Assembly: GCF_009296025.1 (NCBI RefSeq)
Contig: NZ_CP045178.1
Location: 2,356,001 to 2,420,000 of the forward strand
Origin: Streptomyces tsukubensis
GTDB taxonomy: Bacteria > Actinomycetota > Actinomycetes > Streptomycetales > Streptomycetaceae
DNA length: 64,000 nt
Direction: 5' to 3'
Shown: positions 35,891 through 44,471 of the stretch, in pieces
How positions within the stretch are numbered: position 1 is the first letter of the stretch
How the letters are laid out: the number at the start of each line of letters is the position of its first letter
The notes under the pieces: model-generated
What the model was told of the DNA's origin: nothing
What the model saw: only the letters and a program-made list of their open reading frames with translations
Database searches by the model: none
Made by a program: the position numbers and the translations under genes

Positions 35891-37158
35891 GATCCCCCGC
35901 GCTGACCGGAATGGGCGTACTGGCCCCCAACGGGGCGGGCCGGCAGGCCTACTGGGACGCCACTCTGCGGGGCGAGAACGGAATCGGGCGGATCACCCGG
36001 TTCGACCCGGCGTCCTATCCCGCCCGGCTGGCCGGGCAGATCGGCGGGTTCGACGCGTCGGCCGAGCTGCCCAACCGGCTGATCCCGCAGACCGACGAGG
36101 TGACCCGGCTGTCCCTGGTGGCCGCCGGCTGGGCGCTCGCCGACGCCGCACTCGACCCCGCGGCCCTGCCCGAATACGCCATGGGTGTCGTCACCGCCAA
36201 TACGGCGGGCGGTTTCGAATTCGGCCAGCGGGAGCTGGAGAACCTGTGGTCCAAGGGCAGCGGTCATGTGAGCGCCTACCAGTCCTTCGCCTGGTTCTAC
36301 GCCGTCAACACGGGACAGGTCTCCATCCGGCACGGCCTGCGCGGGCCCGGTTCCGTCGTGGTGGCCGACGGTGCCGGCGGCCTCGATGCCCTCGCCCAGG
36401 CCCGCCGGATGATCCGCAACGGCACACCCCTGGTACTGGGCGGTGCGGTGGACGGTTCGCTGTGCCCGTGGAGCTGGACGGCCCAGCTGACGGGTGGGCG
36501 CCTCAGCACCCTCGACGACCCCGCCGACGCCTACCTCCCCTTCGACGCCCGCGCCTGCGGACACGTGCTCGGGGAGGGCGGCGCACTGCTGGTCGTCGAG
36601 GACCAGGACTCCGCCCGGGCGCGCGGCGCCCGTGTCCACGGACTGCTGGACGGCTGTGCGTCCACCTTCGATCCCCGGCCGGGCACGGGCCGCCCGCCCG
36701 GTCTGGAGCGGGCGGTGCGCCGGGCCCTCGAGGATGCGGCCTGGGATCCGGCCGACGTGGACGTGGTCTTCGCGGATGCGGCGGGCAGCCCCGGTCCCGA
36801 CCGCGAGGAGGCGGACGCCCTCGCCGCCGTGTTCGGCCCGCACGGCGTGCCCGTCACCGCGCCGAAGACGATGACGGGACGGCTGGCGGCAGGGAGCGGC
36901 CCGCTGGACGTGGCGACCGCCCTGCTCTCCTTCGCCGACCAGGTGATCCCGCCGACGGTGCATGTGCGCGAACCGGTCCACGCCTACCGGCTCGACCTCG
37001 TCACCGCGCCCCGGCGGGTGCCGCTGCGCCGTGCGATGGTCCTCGGCCGGGGACACGGCGGGTTCAACTCCGTGGTGGCGGTGTCGGCGCCGCCCGAAGC
37101 GGGCCCGGTCCCCTCACCCCCGGGAACACCGGCGGCCCGGACCACGCGCGCGGCCTGA
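35887..37158 (+). CDS. cmmK: Type II PKS ketosynthase beta (chain-length factor)
   Basis: 423 residues. KS fold without the active-site Cys: the equivalent segment reads [18 protein letters not shown]. In most chain-length factors this position is the conserved Gln of VAEQ/ADQAGG; here it is Gly (codon GGT, near 36374). The second half retains the CLF pattern ([31 protein letters not shown]). The protein sets the decaketide length with KS-alpha. A short Pro/Ala-rich tail ends it. A strong terminator follows at 37187-37239. Confidence 0.92.
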   Translation: MRSPALTGMGVLAPNGAGRQAYWDATLRGENGIGRITRFDPASYPARLAGQIGGFDASAELPNRLIPQTDEVTRLSLVAAGWALADAALDPAALPEYAMGVVTANTAGGFEFGQRELENLWSKGSGHVSAYQSFAWFYAVNTGQVSIRHGLRGPGSVVVADGAGGLDALAQARRMIRNGTPLVLGGAVDGSLCPWSWTAQLTGGRLSTLDDPADAYLPFDARACGHVLGEGGALLVVEDQDSARARGARVHGLLDGCASTFDPRPGTGRPPGLERAVRRALEDAAWDPADVDVVFADAAGSPGPDREEADALAAVFGPHGVPVTAPKTMTGRLAAGSGPLDVATALLSFADQVIPPTVHVREPVHAYRLDLVTAPRRVPLRRAMVLGRGHGGFNSVVAVSAPPEAGPVPSPPGTPAARTTRAA

Positions 37159-37186
37159 GGGACCGCGCGCGGCGCAGCGGGTACAC

Positions 37187-37239
37187 CGAAGGGTCCGGCC
37201 CGTCCCCCGGCTGGTGCGGGGGACGGGCCGGGCCCTTCG
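37187..37239. terminator. Bidirectional hairpin terminator
   Basis: A long GC stem: CGAAGGG, CCGGCCCGTCCCCCG on the left, CGGGGGACGGGCCGG, CCCTTCG on the right, with a short loop, between the converging KS-beta and FAD/NTF2 genes. Confidence 0.75.
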
Positions 37240-37247
37240 CCCGTCCG

Positions 37248-37676
37248 TCAGGCGCCGTCGCGCGTGACTTCCCGGGCGCGCACCTTCCACTCGCCTCCCT
37301 CATCCACCAGGACGTCCTCGCAGACACAGGCCCGGTGCAGACGGGGGTCGCCGCCCCGGGGGGTCAGCACGACCAGGGCGTAGCAGCGCACCCGGACCGT
37401 GCCGTCGTCCTGCGCCGTGATGTCGAGCATGCCGTGCCAGTGCCGATGGGTCTCGCCCGCGGCACGCTGGGCGGCGTGCGCACGGCTCGCTCCCTCGGCC
37501 AGTTCGGCACGGCCGCGGCTGGGCTCGGGGCGACCCGGGAGGGCGAACGTGCCGTCCTCCGTGAAGGTACGCGCCCAATCCTCGGCGCGGCCGGTGTCCA
37601 GCAGCTGCATGTGGCGGGCGTAGAACTGCTCGATGCCGGCGCGCAGTCGTTCCTGCGGGAGGGTGGCGAGGTCCAT
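37248..37676 (-). CDS. NTF2-like polyketide cyclase/hydroxylase domain from an internal start
   Basis: Alternative product of 142 residues starting MDLATLPQERLRAGIEQFY, with AAAGAGGACTTCAC before the ATG. Free-standing SnoaL-like proteins of this size are common in aromatic polyketide clusters as fourth-ring cyclases or cofactor-free hydroxylases. Two readings compete: this is the real gene and the upstream oxygenase lost its stop, or the domain is normally attached to it. Coordinates overlap the fused reading on purpose. Confidence 0.45.
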   Translation of the reverse strand: MDLATLPQERLRAGIEQFYARHMQLLDTGRAEDWARTFTEDGTFALPGRPEPSRGRAELAEGASRAHAAQRAAGETHRHWHGMLDITAQDDGTVRVRCYALVVLTPRGGDPRLHRACVCEDVLVDEGGEWKVRAREVTRDGA

Positions 37677-39017
37677 GTGAAGTCCTCTTTCTTTCGACGG
37701 TTCCTGACGGGGGCACAGAAGTGGTCCGGTGGATACGCGCACGGCCGGAGCCGTTCTACGGCCGGCCGGACGACCGGGGACGAACAGGTCGGAGCGCACC
37801 CGCGCGGCGGGGTTGCCCAGCGCGATGTGCCGGGTGATCTTCGGGCCGATGGGCGTGCGCTGGACGAGGCCGGCCAGCCGGGGGCGCACCACCCGGGCCA
37901 CCCGGCCCTGCGAGAGCATCGCCTTGGCCTGCATCGTCTGTGTCTTCATCACCTGGTCGATGTCACGGGAGCGCGGCAGCGCGTAGGCGTCCAGCCGTTC
38001 GGCCGAGAAGTCGCCGTCGCGCAGCGCCTCGACGAGGACGGGGTGCAGCAGGGCAGCGTCCTGGAGTGCGAGGTTGATGCCCTGGGCGCCGAGCGGGCTG
38101 TGGGTGTGGGCGCTGTCCCCGATCAGGACGAGGCCGTCGCGCACCCACTCCCGCGCGCGTCCGGCGAAGACGTCCAGCAGGGTGAAGTCGGTGAGAGCGT
38201 TGAGGTGCCGGGCGACCCGGTCGGCGTACGCGGGGACCGCGCGGGTGATCTCGGACCTAATCCTGTCGACGCCGAGCGCCGCCATCTCCGCGTACCCCTT
38301 GTGCGGCAGGGTCCAGCCGAGCTGCACGGTGCCGGGATAGGACGGGTAGACGAGCACCGGCCGGCCCGCCGCCCGGAAGACGCGCACCTCTCGGCCGGGT
38401 GGCCCCTCCTGCGGCAGTTTGAACCACAGCACGTCGAAGGCGAACACGTCCTGGCGCTCGGCGCCGATCCCGGCGAGCCGCCGGGTCTTGGAGAACCGTC
38501 CGTCGGCGCCGACGACCCATCCGGCACGCACGGTGTGGGTGCCGGCCCGGCCCTCGGCGACAGCCCCCCGGACGGCTCCGTGCTCCTCGACGAGCGCGCT
38601 CAGCCGGTGTCCGTCGAGGTAGCGGAAGCTGTCGAAGCCGCGGCAACGGGCGAGCAGTTCCGCCAGTACGTGCCGCTGCGGAACACTGAGCAGACGGTTG
38701 TACGGGGCGGGCAGCCGGTCGTAGGCGATGTCGAGGAGCACCCGCTCGCGCTCCACCAGCTGGAACCTGTCCAGCCAGTACCCGCCGCGTGCGGCGGCGG
38801 GGTCCAGCACGCCGAGCTGGTCGAGCAGGGCCAGCCCGCCGGGCTGGAGTATTTCGCCCCGGTATTCGCGCGACATGGAGGTGGCGCGCTCGATGAGGGT
38901 GACCCGTACTCCGGAGCGGAGCAGGAGCAGAGCGAGGGTCAGCCCGGCGGGGCCTCCGCCGACGACACAGACGTCCGTCGTGGAGCCGGCGGCGCGGGGG
39001 CCTTGGTCGGCGTTCAT
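37248..39017 (-). CDS. FAD-dependent oxygenase fused in frame to an NTF2/SnoaL-like domain
   Basis: The frame stays open without a stop from 39017 to 37248 (589 residues). Residues about 1-430 are a class A flavoprotein: CVVGGGPAGLTLALLLLRSGV, VGADGRFSKTRRLAG, VLIGDSAHTHSPLGAQGINLALQDAALLHPVL. Residues 448-589 are an NTF2-fold domain (RAGIEQFYARHMQLLDTGRAEDWARTFTEDGTFALPG...VREVTRDGA), the SnoaL/hydroxylase-helper type. A basic linker joins them, and an internal ATG at 37676 has AGAGG at proper spacing, so the second domain may also be made alone. Known: OII-type oxygenases of mithramycin act early on the tetracycle. The start overlaps the biotin carboxylase stop (ATGA). A sequencing error removing a stop is possible. 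Confidence 0.75.
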   Translation of the reverse strand: MNADQGPRAAGSTTDVCVVGGGPAGLTLALLLLRSGVRVTLIERATSMSREYRGEILQPGGLALLDQLGVLDPAAARGGYWLDRFQLVERERVLLDIAYDRLPAPYNRLLSVPQRHVLAELLARCRGFDSFRYLDGHRLSALVEEHGAVRGAVAEGRAGTHTVRAGWVVGADGRFSKTRRLAGIGAERQDVFAFDVLWFKLPQEGPPGREVRVFRAAGRPVLVYPSYPGTVQLGWTLPHKGYAEMAALGVDRIRSEITRAVPAYADRVARHLNALTDFTLLDVFAGRAREWVRDGLVLIGDSAHTHSPLGAQGINLALQDAALLHPVLVEALRDGDFSAERLDAYALPRSRDIDQVMKTQTMQAKAMLSQGRVARVVRPRLAGLVQRTPIGPKITRHIALGNPAARVRSDLFVPGRPAGRRTAPAVRVSTGPLLCPRQEPSKERGLHMDLATLPQERLRAGIEQFYARHMQLLDTGRAEDWARTFTEDGTFALPGRPEPSRGRAELAEGASRAHAAQRAAGETHRHWHGMLDITAQDDGTVRVRCYALVVLTPRGGDPRLHRACVCEDVLVDEGGEWKVRAREVTRDGA

Positions 39018-40426
39018 CCGAGGGGCTCCTGTGAGGTGAGGTCCGCGACGAGCGACGTGGTGTGGGTGCCGTCGGCGAAACGCGGGTCGTCCAGTACGCG
39101 GCGCAGGAAGGGGATGTTCGTACGCACTCCGGGGCCGCTCACGTGGAATTCGTCCAGCGCCCGGCGCATCCTCTCCCGTGCCTGCGCGCGGTCGGGGGCC
39201 CAGGTGATCACCTTGGCCAGCAATGGGTCGTAGGCTGCCGATATGCGGTGCCCGGGGAAGCAGTCCGTGTCCACCCGTACGAACGGTCCCGCCGGAGCGG
39301 TGAACTCCTCGATCGGGCCGGGCGTCGGCAGGAAGTCGCGCGCGGGGTCCTCGGCGTTGACCCGGCACTCGATCGCGGCACCGCGCGGGGCGACGCCGGA
39401 CTGGGAGAGTTCCAGCGGCAGTCCGGCCGCGACCCGGAACTGCTCGCGCACCAGGTCCACCCCGGTGACCACCTCGGTCACGGGATGTTCCACCTGGATC
39501 CGGCAGTTGACCTCCATGAAGTAGAAGTCGCCGGTGTCGTCCACCAGGAACTCGAAGGTGCCCGCCCCCGTGTACTCGGCGGCCTTGGCCCCGAGCAACG
39601 CCGCCTCCCCCATGCGCCGTACGACGTCCGCGGGCAACCCGTGCGCCGGGGACTCCTCGATGATCTTCTGGTTGCGGCGCTGCACGGAGCAGTCCCGCTC
39701 CCCCAGGTGGACGAGATTGCCCAGCCGGTCACCGAGCACCTGGATCTCGACGTGCCGGGCGGAGGCGAGGTAACGCTCCAGATAGACCCGGTTGTCCCCG
39801 AACAGGGCCTGCGCCTTGCCGCGTGCCTGCCGGTACTTCGCCGCCAGCTCGCCCGGGTCGCGCACCACCTGCATGCCCCGGCCACCGCCACCGGCCACCG
39901 GTTTGATGATGAGCGGGTAGCCGGTCTCCGCGGCGAGGGCGCGGGCCTCCTCCAGGCCGGCCGCCGGTTCGACGCCGCCGGGGAGCAGGGGCAGTCCGGC
40001 CTCGGCCATCAGCGCGCGGGCGCTGACCTTGTCGCCCAGCCGGTCGATGACGGTCGCCGACGGGCCGACGAAGGTGATGCCGTGGTCCTCGCAGACCTCG
40101 GCGAGGTCGGGGTTCTCGGAGGCGAACCCGTAGCCGGGATGCAGGGCCTGGGCCCCGGTGCACAGGGCCGCCTCGATGAGGGCCGGGATGTTCAGATAGC
40201 TGTGCCGGGCGGGCGCCGGACCGATGTGCACCGCTTCGTCCGCCATGCGGACCAGCGCGGAGTCCCGGTCCTCGGTGGAGTAGACGGCGACCACCCGCAT
40301 GCCGAGATCCCGGCAGCAGCGGGCCACCCGGAGCCCGATCTCTCCCCGGTTGGCAATGAGCACCTTCTCGAACAGGGGCAGGCCGTCATCCGGCCGCCGG
40401 TGCGTGAACTTCTGGAGCATCTGCAT
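39014..40426 (-). CDS. Acetyl-CoA carboxylase, biotin carboxylase subunit
   Basis: 470 residues. LFEKVLIANRGEIGLRVARCCRDLGM, ALHPGYGFASENPDLAEVCEDHGI, ATP-grasp glycine loop IIKPVAGGGGRGM (about 165), HVEIQVLGD, RDCSVQRRNQKIIEE, and MEVNCRIQVEHPVTEVVTGVDLV match AccC. It is a stand-alone E. coli-type biotin carboxylase rather than the fused biotin carboxylase-BCCP used by streptomycete primary metabolism. With the next two genes it forms a private malonyl-CoA supply for the PKS. GAGGAG precedes the ATG at 40426; a second Met two codons later is possible. Confidence 0.9.
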   Translation of the reverse strand: MQMLQKFTHRRPDDGLPLFEKVLIANRGEIGLRVARCCRDLGMRVVAVYSTEDRDSALVRMADEAVHIGPAPARHSYLNIPALIEAALCTGAQALHPGYGFASENPDLAEVCEDHGITFVGPSATVIDRLGDKVSARALMAEAGLPLLPGGVEPAAGLEEARALAAETGYPLIIKPVAGGGGRGMQVVRDPGELAAKYRQARGKAQALFGDNRVYLERYLASARHVEIQVLGDRLGNLVHLGERDCSVQRRNQKIIEESPAHGLPADVVRRMGEAALLGAKAAEYTGAGTFEFLVDDTGDFYFMEVNCRIQVEHPVTEVVTGVDLVREQFRVAAGLPLELSQSGVAPRGAAIECRVNAEDPARDFLPTPGPIEEFTAPAGPFVRVDTDCFPGHRISAAYDPLLAKVITWAPDRAQARERMRRALDEFHVSGPGVRTNIPFLRRVLDDPRFADGTHTTSLVADLTSQEPLG

Positions 40427-40434
40427 GCCTCTCC

Positions 40435-40965
40435 TCAGGCTGCTTCCGACGGCCGAACGGCGAACAGCGGCTCGTCGTACTCGACCGGGGCCGCGTCCGC
40501 CTTGAGCACCTCCACGATCCGGCCGTCGGTGACCGCCTCGACCGGTATGAGCAGCTTCATGGCCTCGACGATCCCCAGCTGCCGCCCCGGCTCGACCACA
40601 TCGCCCTCGTCGACGAAGCTCTTCGCGCCGGGCTCGGGCGCGCGGTAGAACACGCCGACCGTCGGAGCGCGGATGTACTCCCCCCCCTCCTCCGCCCCCG
40701 TCCCGTCCGGTGCGGCGTGCACCGGGCCGGGGGCCGGGCCCACGGCCGCGGAGGGATCGGGTCCCGGCGCGGCGGCCCGCACGGGGTCGGGCCATGTCAT
40801 CTCCACCGTCACCTCACCGGCCCGGACCGTGAGCCCCGCGGGTGGCGTGCCTGCTTCGGCCAGCAGCCGGGCGGCGGTGCGGTGGACCACTGCGAGGAGG
40901 TCCGCGAGATGCTCCTCGCGCTCGCCCGGGCCGTCTCCCGCCTTCGTCTCGTCCCCTGCGCTCAT
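40435..40965 (-). CDS. Acetyl-CoA carboxylase, biotin carboxyl carrier protein
   Basis: 176 residues. Helical N-terminus ([23 protein letters not shown]), Pro/Ala-rich linker (residues about 62-95), and a biotinyl domain [47 protein letters not shown] with the biotin lysine in EAMKL (about residue 137). It carries carboxybiotin between the carboxylase and the transferase. Start overlaps the transferase stop (ATGA). Confidence 0.9.
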   Translation of the reverse strand: MSAGDETKAGDGPGEREEHLADLLAVVHRTAARLLAEAGTPPAGLTVRAGEVTVEMTWPDPVRAAAPGPDPSAAVGPAPGPVHAAPDGTGAEEGGEYIRAPTVGVFYRAPEPGAKSFVDEGDVVEPGRQLGIVEAMKLLIPVEAVTDGRIVEVLKADAAPVEYDEPLFAVRPSEAA

Positions 40966-42653
40966 GTCGTCCCCTCCGCTCGTGCGTCGTCCAGGCCGGC
41001 GCCGTAGTGCCGGAAACGTGCGTACCGGTGCTCGACCAGTTCGGCCGGGCCCAACCGCGCCAGTGCCGCGAGCCGGGCAACGACGGCCTCACGCAGCCGG
41101 GCCGCGGCGAGCTCGGGCGCCTTTTGCGCGCCGCCCTCGGGTTCCGGCACCACTCCATCGACGATCCCCAGCCGCAGCAGGTCGCGCGCGCCCATCCGCA
41201 ACGCCTCTGCCGCCAGGGGCGCGGCGGCGGAGTCCTTCCACAGGATGGCCGCGCAGCCCTCCGGGCTGATCACCGAGTAGACCGCTCCCGAACAGGCCAG
41301 GACGCTGTTGGCGACGCCCAGCGCGAGGGCGCCGCCGCTGCCTCCCTCACCGGTCACGACGGCCACCACGGGAACCGGCAGCCGGGACATCAGCCGCAGG
41401 TTCTCGGCGATGGCAGCCGCCTGGCCGCCCTTCTCCGCCTCCAGCCCGGGGTGGGCGCCGGGGGTGTCGATGAGGGTGACCACGGGCAGGGCGAGCTTCG
41501 CCGCGAGCCGCATCAGCCGGGCCGCCTTGCGGTACCCCGAGGGGGTCGGCATGCCGTAGTCGTGCGCGACGAGTTCGGTGGTGGTGTGCCCTTTCCGGTG
41601 GCCGATCACCACGAGCGGGGTGCCCTCGATGCGGCCGAGGCCGGCGACGATCGCGGGACTGTCCCCGGACAGCCGGTCGCCGTGCAGTTCCTCGAAGTCG
41701 TCGAGCATCTGGCCGAGATAGTCCTGCGTGGTGGGACGGCCGAGGTCCCTGGCGCCCCTGACCGCTGTCCAGGCGTCCTGTTCGGGCAGTTGCCGGAAGT
41801 CCTCTATCAGCGCCCCGTCGCCGCCCGCCGGGCCCGGCCGCTCCCCCGAAGCGAAGGACAGCAGCCGGGCCAGTTTTGTGCGCAGTCCGGAGCGGGGGCA
41901 GACGAGGTCCATGAAGCCCCGGGACAGAAGGGATTCCGCGGTCTGGAAGCCGGGCGGCAGACTCTGCCGGATGGTCTGTTCGATCACCCGGGCACCGGCG
42001 AAGCCCATCCGGGCCCCCGGTTCGGCGATGATCACGTCGCTGAGTGAGGCGAAGGAGGCAGCCACCCCGCCGAAGGTGGGGTCCGTGACCAGTGAGATCG
42101 TCAGGATGCCCGCCTCGTCGAGCCGGGCCATCGCCTGACTGGTCGTGGCCATCTGCATCAGGGCGAGGGCCCCTTCCTGCATCCTCGCCCCGCCCGACGC
42201 GGTGACGAGCAGGAGCGGAGTCCGTTCCCGCAGCGCGGTATCCGCCGCGTGGGCGATCAGTCCGCCGACGGCGCTGCCGAGACTGCCGCCCATGAAACGG
42301 AAGTCCATCACCGCCACGATCAACGGCAGTCCCCGGACGGTGCCGCGGGCGCAGAGCACGGCCTCGTCCAGGCCGGTGCGCTCGCGGGCCTCCCGCAGCC
42401 GCTCGGGATAGGCCCGCACGTCGACGAACCCCAGCGGGTCCCCGGTCCGCACCGGGTGCACGAGCGGTTCCACACCACCGGGGTCGAGGAGGCCGGCCAG
42501 CCGCTCCGGCGCGGTCAGGGAGCCGTGCCGCCCGCAGCGGGGACAGACCCGGTCGTTGCGGACGAACCGCTTGCCGTAGACGGGGGCCCGGCAGCCGGGG
42601 CAGAGGACCCAGGCCGGTACGTGGGTGTCCAGGAGCGGAGCAGTCGTGGTCAT
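40962..42653 (-). CDS. Acetyl-CoA carboxylase carboxyltransferase, fused beta-alpha subunits
   Basis: 563 residues. N-terminal half is AccD-like with a zinc ribbon ([31 protein letters not shown]), [14 protein letters not shown] and [24 protein letters not shown]. The C-terminal half is AccA-like ([88 protein letters not shown]). E. coli has these as two proteins; fusions occur in actinomycete secondary clusters. Start at ATG 42653 lies just after a SARP-box promoter, so the message would be nearly leaderless. Confidence 0.9.
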   Translation of the reverse strand: MTTTAPLLDTHVPAWVLCPGCRAPVYGKRFVRNDRVCPRCGRHGSLTAPERLAGLLDPGGVEPLVHPVRTGDPLGFVDVRAYPERLREARERTGLDEAVLCARGTVRGLPLIVAVMDFRFMGGSLGSAVGGLIAHAADTALRERTPLLLVTASGGARMQEGALALMQMATTSQAMARLDEAGILTISLVTDPTFGGVAASFASLSDVIIAEPGARMGFAGARVIEQTIRQSLPPGFQTAESLLSRGFMDLVCPRSGLRTKLARLLSFASGERPGPAGGDGALIEDFRQLPEQDAWTAVRGARDLGRPTTQDYLGQMLDDFEELHGDRLSGDSPAIVAGLGRIEGTPLVVIGHRKGHTTTELVAHDYGMPTPSGYRKAARLMRLAAKLALPVVTLIDTPGAHPGLEAEKGGQAAAIAENLRLMSRLPVPVVAVVTGEGGSGGALALGVANSVLACSGAVYSVISPEGCAAILWKDSAAAPLAAEALRMGARDLLRLGIVDGVVPEPEGGAQKAPELAAARLREAVVARLAALARLGPAELVEHRYARFRHYGAGLDDARAEGTT

Positions 42654-42660
42654 GGCCGCC

Positions 42661-42703
42661 AGTGTGGCCACCGGCCTTCCAAGTCCGCTCAAGCCGGACT
42701 CGA
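42661..42703 (-). promoter_or_regulatory. SARP-box promoter of the acetyl-CoA carboxylase genes
   Basis: Minus-strand heptamers TCGAGTC (42703-42697), TTGAGCG (42692-42686) and TGGAAGG (42681-42675), at exact 11-bp steps, end 8 bp before CACACT (42666-42661). Transcription would begin within a few bases of the ATG at 42653. The box overlaps the 3' end of the upstream reductase gene, so it is an internal operon promoter. Confidence 0.65.
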
Positions 42704-43444
42704 AGGCGCGACGGCTGCCAGATAGGAATCGATGACCTGCCGGTAGTAAGAGGGTCCGAAGCCCATCTCCGCGGCCTTCGGGACGAGCCCGTGCATCCGC
42801 TCGGTGGACACGGGCCCCTCCGCGGGTACGTCGACGGTGTGGTGCTCGGCCACGATGCCGGTGCGGTGTTCGATGTGGCCGACGATGTCCTCCACGGCCG
42901 CCTCCCAGCCGGAGGCGATGTTGACCACCTGCCGCGAGACGTCCTCGTGGAGGAGGCTCTCGAGCAGGGACACAGCGTGGCGGACGTCGATCAGGTCACG
43001 GCGCGCTCCCCGGTGGACCCGGACGCGGCTGCGCCGTACCTGTGCGACCAGTGAGGGCAGGAACTGGTGCGGGCGCTGCCCCGGGCCCACCGGGTAGGCG
43101 AGACGCAGGATCAGGTGGTCCGCGCCCGAGTTCCTGATGACCTCCTCCATGGCCAGTTTGTGTCTGCCGTACGGGGACGAGGGGCGTGCGGGGCCGTCCT
43201 CCCGCCCGGCGCCGTGCCGTAGCCCGTACATGCCGGCGGACGAGGTGGAGAAGTACACGAGCCGCCGGCCGTTGCGCAGGCACTGGCCGAGAGTGTCGTA
43301 CAACAGTGCGGCCTCGCGGGCGAACTGGTCCTCGGCGACGCCGTCACCGCTGGACACGCCGGCCGCGAAGGCGACGACACGGGGGTGCGAGCCGGCGAGC
43401 GGCCGGATGCTGCGCGCCAGGAAACCGTGGCCGATGATGCGCAT
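42689..43444 (-). CDS. Short NDP-hexose 4-ketoreductase-like protein (paralogue of 28370)
   Basis: 251 residues starting [35 protein letters not shown]; same shortened N-terminus and the same [11 protein letters not shown]...[14 protein letters not shown] catalytic region as the protein at 28370, with [14 protein letters not shown] and [20 protein letters not shown]. Two such paralogues plus the longer reductase at 14647 match the multiple 4-ketoreductases (CmmUI-III) expected for a pathway with sugars of opposite C-4 configuration. It sits between the 3-ketoreductase and carboxylase genes in the deoxysugar operon. Confidence 0.72.
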   Translation of the reverse strand: MRIIGHGFLARSIRPLAGSHPRVVAFAAGVSSGDGVAEDQFAREAALLYDTLGQCLRNGRRLVYFSTSSAGMYGLRHGAGREDGPARPSSPYGRHKLAMEEVIRNSGADHLILRLAYPVGPGQRPHQFLPSLVAQVRRSRVRVHRGARRDLIDVRHAVSLLESLLHEDVSRQVVNIASGWEAAVEDIVGHIEHRTGIVAEHHTVDVPAEGPVSTERMHGLVPKAAEMGFGPSYYRQVIDSYLAAVAPSSPA

Positions 43445-43454
43445 GGTGTGGCTC

Positions 43455-44471
43455 CTATGCGGCGCGGGGGGCGGGAGCACCCGCCCGTCGGATGCGCTCC
43501 ACCAGGTCGGCCTGGCGAAGGATCTGCTCTCCGTGCCTGGTGAGGTCACCGCCGCCCAGGGCGGTGCCGGCGAAGGCGGTGACGATGTTGGCGAAGTGGT
43601 CGTCGGCCTCGAGTGTCAGTTCCTCGGTGCCGTCCTTGTCCTCGATGCGCACCACGGGCCGCAGGTCGGGCGGCGGGGTGAACGCCCGGTCCAGCGAGAG
43701 GAGGCCCTCGCTGCCGCAGATGCGGTAATGGCACTGGTAGGCGTGGGCCATGCCGAAGGTCAGCTGGGCGGTGGTCCGGTCCGAGGTCAGCAGCGCCGCC
43801 CCCGCCCGGTCGGCCCCGCCGGCGGGGCCGGTGGCCGAGGGGGCACCAGCCACGGGCGCGTCGCTCATGAGCACCGCGCCCGCCACGGACAGGCCGGGGC
43901 CGCAGAAGTACTGCGCCGCCCGGACGGTGTAGACACCCAGGTCGAGCAGGGCGCCGCCGCCGAGGCCGTGACGGTTGCGGATGTCGTCGGGGGGAAGCGG
44001 CGGGATGGTGAACTCGGCGGTGAAAGAGCGTGGTTCGCCGATGCGTCCGGCGGCGACGAGCTCGGTGACGCTCCGGTGGACGGAGTGGTGGAGGAACATG
44101 AAGCTCTCCATCAGGAGCAGTCCACGTCGTCCTCCGAGGGCGACGAGGTCCCGGGCGTCGGCGGCGGTCGTGGTGAGTGGCTTCTCCCCGAGGACGTGTT
44201 TGCCGGCTTCCAGAGCGCGCGCGATCCATGGGGCCCGCAGTGCGGCGGGCAGCGGGATGTACACGGCGTCGACGTCGGTGCGCCGCAGCAGCTCCTCGTA
44301 TCCCGTGATCGCCTCGCACCCGTAGGGAGCCGCGAACCGGGCCGCCTTCTCGCCGGTGCGGCTGGCCACCGCCACCAGCCGGACCGACGGGTTCGACGCC
44401 AGGGCGGGCAGCATCTTGCGGCGGGCGATGGAGGCGCAGCCGAGCACGCCGACCCTCAGCCTCGGGCCCAC
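43455..44471 (-). CDS. cmmW: NDP-hexose 3-ketoreductase (Gfo/Idh/MocA family)
   Basis: 338 residues from GTG at 44471, which overlaps the dehydratase stop. RVGVLGCASIARRKMLPALASNPSVRLVAVASR (NADP Rossmann), YIPLPAALRAPWIARALEAGKHVLGEKPLTTTAADA (EKP motif, about 90-110), GGGALLDLGVYTVRAAQYFCGP. It is the UrdT/OleW/LanT/MtmW-class partner of 2,3-dehydratases, reducing the unstable 3-keto-2-deoxy intermediate to the 2,6-dideoxysugar. Note that the symbol W is used differently in the mithramycin literature for the side-chain AKR, so the letter is tentative. Confidence 0.85.
   Translation of the reverse strand: MGPRLRVGVLGCASIARRKMLPALASNPSVRLVAVASRTGEKAARFAAPYGCEAITGYEELLRRTDVDAVYIPLPAALRAPWIARALEAGKHVLGEKPLTTTAADARDLVALGGRRGLLLMESFMFLHHSVHRSVTELVAAGRIGEPRSFTAEFTIPPLPPDDIRNRHGLGGGALLDLGVYTVRAAQYFCGPGLSVAGAVLMSDAPVAGAPSATGPAGGADRAGAALLTSDRTTAQLTFGMAHAYQCHYRICGSEGLLSLDRAFTPPPDLRPVVRIEDKDGTEELTLEADDHFANIVTAFAGTALGGGDLTRHGEQILRQADLVERIRRAGAPAPRAA

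Noticed and set aside
35880..39233. A 1117-codon plus-strand open frame overlapping KS-beta and the FAD oxygenase
   Set aside because: It is a shadow produced by high third-position GC; the overlapping frames carry clear active-site motifs and this one is Arg/Pro/Gly-rich with no motif.
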